In this document: positions 7,066-13,513 of the stretch, piece after piece
Layout of the letters: each line of letters begins with the position of its first letter
Numbering within the stretch: position 1 is the first letter of the stretch
NCBI GenBank assembly: GCA_040235495.1
Contig: JBECKV010000030.1
Location: forward strand, 1-16,354
DNA: 16,354 bases
Source: HB2-32-21 sp040235495
GTDB taxonomy: Bacteria; Pseudomonadota; Gammaproteobacteria; Pseudomonadales; Porticoccaceae
Direction of reading: 5' to 3'
The notes under the pieces: model-generated
The model's database searches: none
What the model was told of the DNA's origin: nothing
Seen by the model: only the letters and a program-made list of their open reading frames with translations
Translations under genes and position numbers: made by a program

Positions 7066-7099
7066 ACGCGTGTAACCGCGCGCGGTTGCGGCCACGCGT
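7066..7099 (-). promoter_or_regulatory. Long imperfect hairpin between ectC and ectD
   Basis: A 14-bp perfect palindrome AACCGCGCGCGGTT (7074-7087) is nested inside arms ACGCGTG (7066-7072) and CACGCGT (7093-7099). An internal loop of 1 and 5 bases separates the inner and outer stems. It is very GC-rich and starts just past the ectC stop. No U-run follows on the minus strand. A role in mRNA processing or 3' protection of ectABC, or partial attenuation before ectD, is possible. Confidence 0.5.
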
Positions 7100-7111
7100 C
7101 TGCTTCAGGCC

Positions 7112-7516
7112 TCAGTCACAAATAGCGGCGGCATCAAGTTCATAGGCACCTTCGGCATTGTGAACTTCACTGCCGTTTAGCGGTGGGTTGAACACGCAAA
7201 CGAGTTGAAGCTCCTTGAATGCACGCAAGATATGTTTGTCATTGTTATTGAGGTTGTACAAGGTGCCGGGGGCTATGGGATAAATTTTTCCGTCTGCCAG
7301 GGTTTCCACCTCCCCCTCACCGGCAATACAGTACACGGCCTCGACGTGATGCTGATAATGCATTTCAAACTCGGCGCCGCGGTAAATCGTGGTGATGTGA
7401 AATGAAAACCCCATGGCGTCATCTTTCAATAAAAGCCGGGTACTTTCCCAGTTACCATCTGGCGAAATAATGCGTCGTGCTGTTTTCTCGGCGCTCTCCA
7501 GTGTTCTGACGATCAA
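7112..7516 (-). CDS. ectC: Ectoine synthase EctC
   Basis: Closes N-gamma-acetyl-diaminobutyrate to ectoine with loss of water. 134 residues, the usual size, one cupin domain. Metal-binding residues described for EctC are visible in context: Glu59 (HHVEAVYCI), Tyr87 (GTLYNLNN) and His95 (NNDKHILRAF). The N-terminus MIVRTLESAE matches the family, so the start is the TTG at 7516; it has a good GAGGAG 8 bases upstream, and no ATG fits. A TTG start can lower translation and may set EctC level relative to EctB. The spacer to ectB is 52 bp and to ectD 106 bp. Confidence is very high. Confidence 0.97.
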   Translation of the reverse strand: MIVRTLESAEKTARRIISPDGNWESTRLLLKDDAMGFSFHITTIYRGAEFEMHYQHHVEAVYCIAGEGEVETLADGKIYPIAPGTLYNLNNNDKHILRAFKELQLVCVFNPPLNGSEVHNAEGAYELDAAAICD

Positions 7517-7568
7517 GACTCTAGCTCCTCAAGATAATATGAATTGGCATCGACTCCATAACAAGGGA

Positions 7569-8882
7569 TCAACCATTGACGACCAACTCTTCCTCGTCGA
7601 AATAGCTGGTATCTCCGGCAGTGAAGGTTTTACCCGCACACACTTCGCCAATGGCCTGCTCGACAATATCGATGCCGTGCTCAAGGTTTTCATCCGTGAT
7701 GGTCAGCGGGCACAGAAACTTGACGACCTGATCATCGGCACCACTGGTTTCAATAATCAGTCCTTGCTTGAAAGCGTGCTGGGTTATCGCGTTGGCGAGA
7801 TCGCCGCTGACGCAGTTAATGCCTTGGAACATGCCGCGGCCGCGGGTGGTGAAATGACCCTCACCATATTTGTCCACGATCGCCTTCAGGCGTTCGGAGA
7901 CACGCCGGGCCTTGCGTTTAATATCATTTGAAAACCGATCGTCGGACCAATAGCAGTCAATAGCCGCTTTCGCCGTGACAAACGCCAGATTGTTGCCGCG
8001 AAAGGTGCCGTTGTGCTCGCCGGGCTTCCACTGATCCAGCTCCGGCTTCATCAAAACCACCGCGAATGGCAGCCCATAGCCGCTTAGGGATTTCGACAAG
8101 GTGATGATGTCCGGCTCTATGCCCGCGGCTTCAAAACTGAAGAAGTCACCCGTCCTGCCACAGCCGGCCTGGATGTCGTCAACGATAAGCAACATGCCGT
8201 GCTTTCTGCACACCGCCTGCAGATTACGGAGCCAATCAACGCTGGCGACATTGATGCCACCCTCGCCCTGAACCGTCTCTACAATTACCGCCGCGGGCGA
8301 ATTGATGCCGCTGCTCGAATCGGCCAGCAGCTTGTCCAGATAAGCGGTCGTATCAATGCCCTCGCCCAGATAACCATCGTAAGGCGCGCGGTGCGCCCCA
8401 TTGAGCGCGACACCCGCGGCATCCCGATGGTAAGCGTTGCCGGTCACGGCCAGCGCTCCCAGACTGACACCATGGAAACCGTTGGTGAAGGTAACGATGT
8501 TCTGCTGCCCGGTGACATTGCGCGCTATCTTCAGCGCTGCCTCAACCGCATTGGTGCCGGTGGGGCCCGTGAACTGAACCATGTAGTCCATGCCGCGCGG
8601 TTTGAGGATGGTTTCATTGAAGGTCTCGAGGAACTGCCCCTTGGCCCTGGTGTGCAAATCCAGACCGTGGGTAATCCCGCCCTCGGCGATGTAATCGAGG
8701 AGTCTTTCCTTGAATTGTGGATTGTTGTGGCCGTAATTGAGCGTGCCCGCACCGGCGAGAAAATCCAGATACCGATTGCCTTCCTCATCGTACAAAAACT
8801 CACCGTGAGCCTTGTGAAATACACGTGGAAATGCCCGCGCGTAACACTGCACCTCTGATTCTATTTCGTCGAAAATTTTCAT
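7569..8882 (-). CDS. ectB: Diaminobutyrate-2-oxoglutarate transaminase EctB
   Basis: A PLP-dependent class III aminotransferase that makes L-2,4-diaminobutyrate from L-aspartate semialdehyde with glutamate as amino donor. 437 residues. The PLP lysine is Lys264 in TLSKSLSGYGLP, and the Asp contacting the cofactor ring nitrogen is Asp235 in LLIVDDIQAGCGRTG. QFTGPTGTNAVEAALK (about 103-118) and FTNGFHGVSLGALAVTGN (about 132-149) form the cofactor phosphate-site region. GEHNGTFRGNNLAFVTA is the EctB-typical segment. The ATG at 8882 has GGAG 4 bases upstream. It is 49 bp after ectA. Length, motifs and position all agree. Confidence 0.97.
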   Translation of the reverse strand: MKIFDEIESEVQCYARAFPRVFHKAHGEFLYDEEGNRYLDFLAGAGTLNYGHNNPQFKERLLDYIAEGGITHGLDLHTRAKGQFLETFNETILKPRGMDYMVQFTGPTGTNAVEAALKIARNVTGQQNIVTFTNGFHGVSLGALAVTGNAYHRDAAGVALNGAHRAPYDGYLGEGIDTTAYLDKLLADSSSGINSPAAVIVETVQGEGGINVASVDWLRNLQAVCRKHGMLLIVDDIQAGCGRTGDFFSFEAAGIEPDIITLSKSLSGYGLPFAVVLMKPELDQWKPGEHNGTFRGNNLAFVTAKAAIDCYWSDDRFSNDIKRKARRVSERLKAIVDKYGEGHFTTRGRGMFQGINCVSGDLANAITQHAFKQGLIIETSGADDQVVKFLCPLTITDENLEHGIDIVEQAIGEVCAGKTFTAGDTSYFDEEELVVNG

Positions 8883-8931
8883 GCCGCTCCCTTTGCCATG
8901 GCTATTTGAAACGCACCCCGTAATCTCACGC

Positions 8932-9459
8932 TCAATCCACGGAACGCCTCAGGGGTCCGATTCTTAGCAAGTACTCTGTCTCATGGCTACCGGCGAAATG
9001 TTCGTCTCGCCCAAACATCACGCTGCGCCGTACCACGGCATTTCTGCTACGCGCGAACCCCTGAAACATCGCCCAGGATGCACTGTTTGCCGCGGTTATC
9101 GAGGTTTCCAGCCAGCACAAGTCCCGGTTCTCCGACCGCTCGACAATATCGCCCAGCATCGCGCGCGCCAGGCCAAGCCCCCTGGCCTGCTCACTCACCG
9201 CCACCTGCCAGATAAACAGCGTATTGGCCCGGCCCGGCAGGCGATAGCCGCTAACGAAACCCATTAATACGTCACCGGAAAATGCCGACGCGGAGGTTGC
9301 CGCGAAATGACTGCATTGCAGGAGGTTGCAGTAGGCGGAGTTGAGATCCAGCGGTGGACTGTCTTTTATCAGGCGTGTCACCGCCGGCCCGTCACTGGGC
9401 AAGGGCGGACGAATTTCAACATCCGCCCCCGACTGGATTGTTTTCAGATTCGTACCCAC
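8932..9459 (-). CDS. ectA: L-2,4-diaminobutyrate N-gamma-acetyltransferase EctA
   Basis: A GNAT-family enzyme transferring acetyl from acetyl-CoA to diaminobutyrate. 175 residues. EctA hallmarks include IRPPLPSDGPAV (about 16-27) and DSPPLDLNSAYCNLLQCSHF (about 33-52). The acetyl-CoA motif A is VAVSEQARGLGLARAML (about 86-102), and LETSITAANSASWAMFQGFAR lies at 118-136. The start is the GTG at 9459; no other ATG/GTG/TTG fits before the IRPP strand, and an in-frame stop lies at 9498-9496. No Shine-Dalgarno sequence precedes it. Instead TATAAT lies 4 bases upstream, which raises the possibility of leaderless translation. It is the first gene of the ectoine operon and divergent from ectR. Confidence 0.95.
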   Translation of the reverse strand: MGTNLKTIQSGADVEIRPPLPSDGPAVTRLIKDSPPLDLNSAYCNLLQCSHFAATSASAFSGDVLMGFVSGYRLPGRANTLFIWQVAVSEQARGLGLARAMLGDIVERSENRDLCWLETSITAANSASWAMFQGFARSRNAVVRRSVMFGRDEHFAGSHETEYLLRIGPLRRSVD

Positions 9460-9464
9460 AAATA

Positions 9465-9484
9465 TTATATAGAGTTCATAATTA
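9465..9484. repeat. 20-bp repeat element, copy 1 (ectA proximal)
   Basis: TTATATAGAGTTCATAATTA. It matches copy 2, 81 bp away, at 18 of 20 positions in the same orientation. It ends 6 bases before the ectA GTG and overlaps a TATAAT hexamer read on the minus strand. Confidence 0.7.
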
Positions 9485-9545
9485 ATATTAACAATTTATA
9501 CTACTTTTTTTCGATTTTACCGCATAAATACAGGTATCATCGCAT

Positions 9546-9565
9546 TTATATAGACTTCATTATTA
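9546..9565. repeat. 20-bp repeat element, copy 2 (ectA distal)
   Basis: TTATATAGACTTCATTATTA, 18 of 20 identical to copy 1. Its TATATAGA (9547-9554) also forms an inverted pair with TCTAAATA (9572-9579), which spans the predicted regulator site. Confidence 0.7.
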
Positions 9566-9579
9566 TTGTACTCTAAATA
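9562..9579 (-). promoter_or_regulatory. Candidate EctR operator
   Basis: On the minus strand the sequence is TATTTAGA-GT-ACAATAAT: two 8-base halves with a 2-base spacer. This closely resembles the EctR1 operator as I recall it from Methylomicrobium alcaliphilum (TATTTAGT-GT-ACTATATA), which lies at the -10 region of an ectA promoter. Here the candidate contains the -10-like TACAAT. The internal symmetry is weaker than in the published site, so binding is inferred. Confidence 0.5.
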
Positions 9580-9594
9580 TATATTACCAAACAA
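9565..9594 (-). promoter_or_regulatory. Candidate sigma-70 promoter for ectA
   Basis: Minus strand: TTGTTT at 9594-9589, an 18-base spacer, then TACAAT at 9570-9565. The predicted start, near 9558, gives a leader of about 100 bases before ectA. Overlap of the -10 with the operator candidate would allow repression by blocking RNA polymerase. Other TATAAA/TATAAT hexamers closer to ectA could form additional promoters. Confidence 0.5.
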
Positions 9595-9726
9595 GTACTC
9601 GGATCCACGGTCCTCAAACACACCATTGCCGATGTCGAATCACTTCTATTAGGACACACGAGTTACCAATGCAGGATCAGTTACCGGGAAATGGCGCTTG
9701 CTATTCGGACCTCCCGGCCCTCCCCC

Positions 9727-9749
9727 GCTGGCGCAAGCCTCTTGCCAGC
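9727..9749 (+). other. Stem-loop in the ectR leader
   Basis: Left arm GCTGG-CG-CAAG and right arm CTTG-CCAGC form a 9-bp stem with a 2-base bulge and loop CCT. A competing pairing exists between CCAGCC (9745-9750) and GGCTGG (9775-9780). The second pairing would cover the start of the GGGGG Shine-Dalgarno sequence of ectR at 9779-9783. Confidence 0.35.
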
Positions 9750-9790
9750 CACCGACCGGCGCCCCTGAAAACTTGGCTGGGGGCTCGCGC

Positions 9791-10354
9791 ATGGAGGATA
9801 ATTTGGCGCTTTACGCGCGAGGAGAAACTGACTTGGGCACCATCGATGAAGTTTTAGTCGCTTTGCGCAGAGTGATTCGCGCCACTGATCTGCATTCCAA
9901 GCATTTATCGAAAACCACTGGCCTGACATCACCGCAGATACTCTTGCTGCGAGCCATCCGCAACAGAGGCGAAGTAACGATAGGGGAACTGGCGGAGGAA
10001 GTCAGTCTGAGTCAGGCAACCGTCACCAATATCCTCGACCGGCTGGAAAAGCGCGGTCTGGTTTATCGTGAACGATCAACGGAAGACAAGCGGAAAGTGC
10101 ACGCCTACCTGACAGAAAACGGTATCGACATATTAAAAAATGCGCCCATCCCTTTGCAGGACCAGTTCGCCCGGCAATTCAGGGACCTGCACGACTGGGA
10201 ACAGACTATGATAATTTCTGCCCTGCAACGGATAGCACAGATGATGGATGCGGAACACATTGACGCCTCTCCGGTACTGGATATAGGTTTGATAGACAGA
10301 CAAAGCGCGGAAAGTGAAATACCCAATGCCCTCTCCGAGAGCAAGGACCAATGA
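9791..10354 (+). CDS. ectR: MarR-family regulator of ectoine synthesis, EctR
   Basis: A 187-residue winged-helix repressor of the MarR family. EctR-type members sit divergently from ectABC and repress it. Helical dimerisation segments are at about 17-42 and 118-153. The winged helix is at about 43-112, with recognition helix SLSQATVTNILDRLEKRG (72-89) and a wing RERSTEDKRKVHAYLT (93-108) carrying the DxR-type signature. The ATG at 9791 is chosen because GGGGG lies 7 bases upstream and the family begins near there; an upstream ATG at 9698 would add a Pro/Gly-rich tail with no family likeness. The C-terminal tail after 153 is longer than in simple MarR proteins, as in EctR. How EctR senses salinity is not evident from the sequence. 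Confidence 0.9.
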   Translation: MEDNLALYARGETDLGTIDEVLVALRRVIRATDLHSKHLSKTTGLTSPQILLLRAIRNRGEVTIGELAEEVSLSQATVTNILDRLEKRGLVYRERSTEDKRKVHAYLTENGIDILKNAPIPLQDQFARQFRDLHDWEQTMIISALQRIAQMMDAEHIDASPVLDIGLIDRQSAESEIPNALSESKDQ

Positions 10355-10665
10355 GCGGGCTTCATCTACCCAAATACCACACTTACCCTGCCCAAATGCC
10401 ACACTGACCGGATTCCATCCGGCACACAATAACAAAAGCCTGGCTGGTCCTGCCCGGAGTTGGACTTGTTCGTTCATCCCCGCCATTTAACCCGTGACGG
10501 TGCTTTACCAGGAGCAATACAGTCTTTATCAAACAACCGATATCCAAGTACGTCGGCCAACTGAATTTGAGTCGTTTGCAGTCGCCCCGTGGTACATTCA
10601 CGGGCGTAATCCGTATTGGTTCCAAGGGCTGGGGATAATCGCCTCTCGCCCCTGACCCAAATGAA
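10355..10665. other. 311-bp spacer after ectR, no gene found
   Basis: Holds a 22-bp-period repeat pair right after ectR and a small perfect hairpin (arms CCGGAT/ATCCGG, 3-base loop, 10408-10422). A second hairpin (arms CGCCCCGTG/CACGGGCG with one bulge, 7-base loop) lies at 10583-10606. Neither has a T-run, so no intrinsic terminator is evident. Overlapping short frames show no protein features. The promoter of the transpeptidase operon should lie here but was not identified. Confidence 0.55.
10369..10409. repeat. Two-copy direct repeat, 22-bp period
   Basis: CCCAAATACCACACTTACC (10369-10387) and CCCAAATGCCACACTGACC (10391-10409) share 17 of 19 bases. The pair begins 15 bases after the ectR stop and abuts the CCGGAT hairpin. 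Confidence 0.65.
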
Positions 10666-12351
10666 ATGATCCAAAATTATCATCCCAGTACTCGTTCCGC
10701 GGGGCGAAGTCCGTGGCTTCTGCCGACGCTCTTAAGCTTGGCCATTTGCCATGGACTTTCACCCAAAGCCCTGGCTACGGACAGGGAGACGTTCGACGTT
10801 TTCCGTGGCGCTCTGTACGATCGTATTACCACCCACTCAGGAAACGGGGCCTTGCTGGTTCAGAATGGCGAAATACGGGCTTTCCCGAGCTTGACCCAGG
10901 CCTATCGTCAATTCGGATTTAAACCACTCTGGATTGATAGCACGGGCCTCAATCACAACGGCAGGGAACTCCTGTTGGCATTAGCCGCGGCCGATAGCCA
11001 CGGCATTTCCCCGGAGAGATATCGACTGACGACCCTCACTTCCCTCGCCAGCGGTAATGCCTCATCACTCCCGACTGGCGCAAAAGTAGACCTGGAATTG
11101 CTGCTGACCGACGGTTTTTTGCTGTACGCGGCGGATCTCATGACTGGCCGAGTTGATCCGGAACGGCTGGACCCGCTGTGGATGGCTCACCGCCGGATTC
11201 CCGACTTACCCGCACTACTTACTGACGCTATTGAAGGCGGCTCGGCCGCTGTGTTGAACGGTTTGGCGCCATCGCATCCCGAGTACGCGGCCTTGCGCGC
11301 CGAGTTACAACGCCTGCGCGGCGAGCCGGGCGCGGACTGGTCTCCGATTCCGGGAGAAGACAAACTGGCACTGAAAAGTCGCGGTGAACGGGTTACCTAT
11401 CTGGAGCGGGCCCTCAACGCCCTCGGCTATCTGAACACGCCCGCGGATGACTATTATGACGAGACGACGGTTATTGCTGTGCGAGCCTTTCAGGAAGGCA
11501 GTGGACTGGAATCCGACGGCGTCGCCGGACGCAAGACACTGGTGGCGCTCAACAACGCGCATCCGCATCGGCGCCTGCGCACCCTCGAACTCAACCTCGA
11601 ACGCTGGCGCTGGTTGCCCGATGATCTTGGGACCCGCCACCTGCGCGTCAATGTGGCCGGTTTTGATTTGCGCCTGGTAAGTCAAGGCACGACGGAACTA
11701 TCCATGTCGGTCATTGTCGGCCGCGAGGCGCGCCGTTCCCCCGTAATCAGTGAAATGATGACTTACCTGGTACTCAATCCCTCGTGGAATCTACCCCACA
11801 AAATCGCGGTTCAGGACAAACTGCCGCTGATACAAAAGGATCCCGGCATTTTAGACAAACTGGGCTATGAGGTTTACCGCGACTGGAACGTCGACTCGAC
11901 ACCGGTTGATTGGCGAACTATCGACTGGCCAAGCCTCGGTCCCGGTCGCTTCCCCTATCGCCTGAAGCAGAGACCCGGACCGGAGAACGCCTTGGGCCGA
12001 ATCAAGTTCATGTTTCCAAACAAATTCGATGTTTACCTTCACGACACGCCAGCCAAAGAACTGTTTGCGAGGTCCGAACGAGCCTTCAGTTCAGGCTGCA
12101 TTCGCGTTGAACGACCCGTCGAGCTGGCGCTGGCACTGCTCGGGGATGATCCGAAATGGACCGCTGAAACACTCGAAGCGGCCCTGGACAGGGGTACCGA
12201 GCAGGTGGTGCGACTAAAACAATCGGTGCCCGTACATCTGTTTTACTGGACTGCCTGGGTGGATGAAAGCGGCACGCTCCGGTTTCGCCGCGACGTTTAC
12301 GGCCGCGACGAACGTCTCGATCAAGCCCTGCGCCTGGCGGACGCCAGCTGA
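10666..12351 (+). CDS. L,D-transpeptidase, LdtD/YcbB-like
   Basis: A periplasmic enzyme that makes 3-3 cross-links in peptidoglycan using a catalytic cysteine. 561 residues. A signal peptide spans about 1-38 (Arg residues, Leu-rich core, PKALA). A scaffold region with the LdtD-type run FKPLWIDSTG...ADSHGISPERY lies at about 85-119. A peptidoglycan-binding_1 repeat is at about 235-296 (RVTYLERALNALGYL, then AVRAFQEGSGLESDGVAG). The YkuD catalytic domain occupies about 325-495, with His459 in YLHDTP and Cys478 in FSSGCIRVERP. It lacks an obvious Shine-Dalgarno sequence before the ATG at 10666. Its stop overlaps the start of the next gene by one base (TGATG), so the two are translationally coupled. 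It is slightly shorter than E. coli LdtD (about 615 residues). Confidence 0.93.
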   Translation: MIQNYHPSTRSAGRSPWLLPTLLSLAICHGLSPKALATDRETFDVFRGALYDRITTHSGNGALLVQNGEIRAFPSLTQAYRQFGFKPLWIDSTGLNHNGRELLLALAAADSHGISPERYRLTTLTSLASGNASSLPTGAKVDLELLLTDGFLLYAADLMTGRVDPERLDPLWMAHRRIPDLPALLTDAIEGGSAAVLNGLAPSHPEYAALRAELQRLRGEPGADWSPIPGEDKLALKSRGERVTYLERALNALGYLNTPADDYYDETTVIAVRAFQEGSGLESDGVAGRKTLVALNNAHPHRRLRTLELNLERWRWLPDDLGTRHLRVNVAGFDLRLVSQGTTELSMSVIVGREARRSPVISEMMTYLVLNPSWNLPHKIAVQDKLPLIQKDPGILDKLGYEVYRDWNVDSTPVDWRTIDWPSLGPGRFPYRLKQRPGPENALGRIKFMFPNKFDVYLHDTPAKELFARSERAFSSGCIRVERPVELALALLGDDPKWTAETLEAALDRGTEQVVRLKQSVPVHLFYWTAWVDESGTLRFRRDVYGRDERLDQALRLADAS

Positions 12352-13298
12352 TGGTAAGGTATTTGATTCTTATCGCGGCCCTGTATGGTGGCAACGCCCT
12401 GGCGGCAACGCCAATACCTGTCCCGAACGTTACGCAAGCAGGATTAATAATCGCCTATCAGGACATTCAAAGCGCCGCTCGCGTCAACTTTGCCACGGTC
12501 GCCGCCGGCCTGCCCTTTGACTTCCAGGTGCGGCCCCGAGGTTCGCGCACCTACACCGCGGCCATTGACGGCAAAGCTCTCGCGGAGACTGCTCCCGGTC
12601 GCTGGCGCTGGTTGCCCCCCAACGACGGTGGACATCACCGCATAACGATCAGGGGCAGGGATCCAGAGGAAACGAGCTTCATCAATGTCGCCGTCACGAT
12701 ACCCGCGGCACAACAAAAGAAGGGTCGGCTAAACGGTTACCACATTGGCGACTATCCACTCGAACCGATGCGCGGACTCTCAATCTATGAGCGCCCGCAA
12801 GGTTTCGTGGAAGTCCATCCGGAACACCTGAGCCTCCCGGTATCACCCCGTTTTACCCTGGGCCAGTTTCTCTGCAAGCAGGCTTCGGGCTACCCGAAGT
12901 ACCTGCTGTTAAACTCACGATTGCTACAGAAACTCGAGTATCTTCTCGACCGCCTGAACGAGTCGGGCTACCCGGTTGTCAATTTCGAGATCATGAGCGG
13001 CTATAGAACACCGATTTACAACGCACTTATCGGCAATGGGCGCTACAGCCGGCACCTATGGGGGGATGCGGCGGATATTTTCATCGATCAGCACCCCAGG
13101 GACGGCGTCATGGACGACCTGAATAAAGACGGTGTTATCGACAAGGCGGACGCGTTATGGCTGGTGAACTTTATTGAGTCACTCGATGAGCGGGAGGACT
13201 ACCAGTCCTTTGTCGGCGGTTTGTCCCCCTACGACAGCACGGCCGCCCATGGTCCATTTGTGCATGTCGATGTTCGGGGCTGGCGCGCACGCTGGTAA
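12351..13298 (+). CDS. MepK/YcbK-like M15 peptidoglycan endopeptidase with an EF-hand-like loop
   Basis: A secreted metallopeptidase of the M15/DUF882 (YcbK) type, predicted to cut peptidoglycan cross-links. 315 residues. A signal peptide spans about 1-19 (LILIAALYGGNALAA). A beta-rich N-terminal region at about 25-120 is not part of E. coli MepK. The peptidase domain is at about 165-315. Zinc-ligand pattern: His235 and Asp242 in SRHLWGDAAD, and His305 in HGPFVHVDVRGW, preceded by the typical MSGYRTPIYN (215-224). Between the metal motifs is DLNKDGVIDKAD (256-267), an EF-hand/dockerin-like calcium loop (D-x-N-x-D-G-x-I-D-x-x-D). Coupling to the L,D-transpeptidase gene by a one-base overlap pairs a cross-link maker with a possible cutter; E. 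coli MepK is known to act on 3-3 cross-links. Confidence 0.88.
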   Translation: MVRYLILIAALYGGNALAATPIPVPNVTQAGLIIAYQDIQSAARVNFATVAAGLPFDFQVRPRGSRTYTAAIDGKALAETAPGRWRWLPPNDGGHHRITIRGRDPEETSFINVAVTIPAAQQKKGRLNGYHIGDYPLEPMRGLSIYERPQGFVEVHPEHLSLPVSPRFTLGQFLCKQASGYPKYLLLNSRLLQKLEYLLDRLNESGYPVVNFEIMSGYRTPIYNALIGNGRYSRHLWGDAADIFIDQHPRDGVMDDLNKDGVIDKADALWLVNFIESLDEREDYQSFVGGLSPYDSTAAHGPFVHVDVRGWRARW

Positions 13299-13513
13299 CA
13301 GCGCGCTCCATCGGTATCAAGCAAATGCACTGCTTCGAAAAACCGGCGCACTCGTTGCTTCCCCCTGGCGGGCTTGTCATCGTATTGAAGTCACGAACCG
13401 GTGCACGACGTTTTACCCCGGGATACCCGTAAGCGCCTGACGACTCCCAGCCCGGCGACCATGAGAAACCGCGTTCACCCCGCCAGGTTGGCAAATACCC
13501 GTGGCGAACCCGC

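Larger units (their letters stand above)
9460..9790. promoter_or_regulatory. ectA-ectR divergent control region
   Basis: 331-bp spacer between divergent ectA and ectR. The ectA side (9460-9595) is extremely A+T-rich compared with the flanking genes and holds repeated 20-bp elements and promoter-like hexamers. The ectR side (9600-9790) is GC-rich with a short stem-loop. A plus-strand frame runs from 9698 into ectR, but its Pro-rich residues look non-coding. The ectR promoter itself was not clearly found. Confidence 0.75.

Noticed and set aside
7413..7931. Plus-strand 172-codon frame opposite ectC and ectB
   Set aside because: Spans two confident genes and their spacer on the other strand.
9698..9790. 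N-terminal extension of ectR from ATG 9698
   Set aside because: The added 31 residues are Pro/Gly-rich and unlike the family; ATG 9791 has a good Shine-Dalgarno sequence.
10383..10683. Minus-strand frames before the transpeptidase gene as a transposase relic
   Set aside because: No transposase motifs and no terminal inverted repeats; the direct repeat alone does not show an insertion element.
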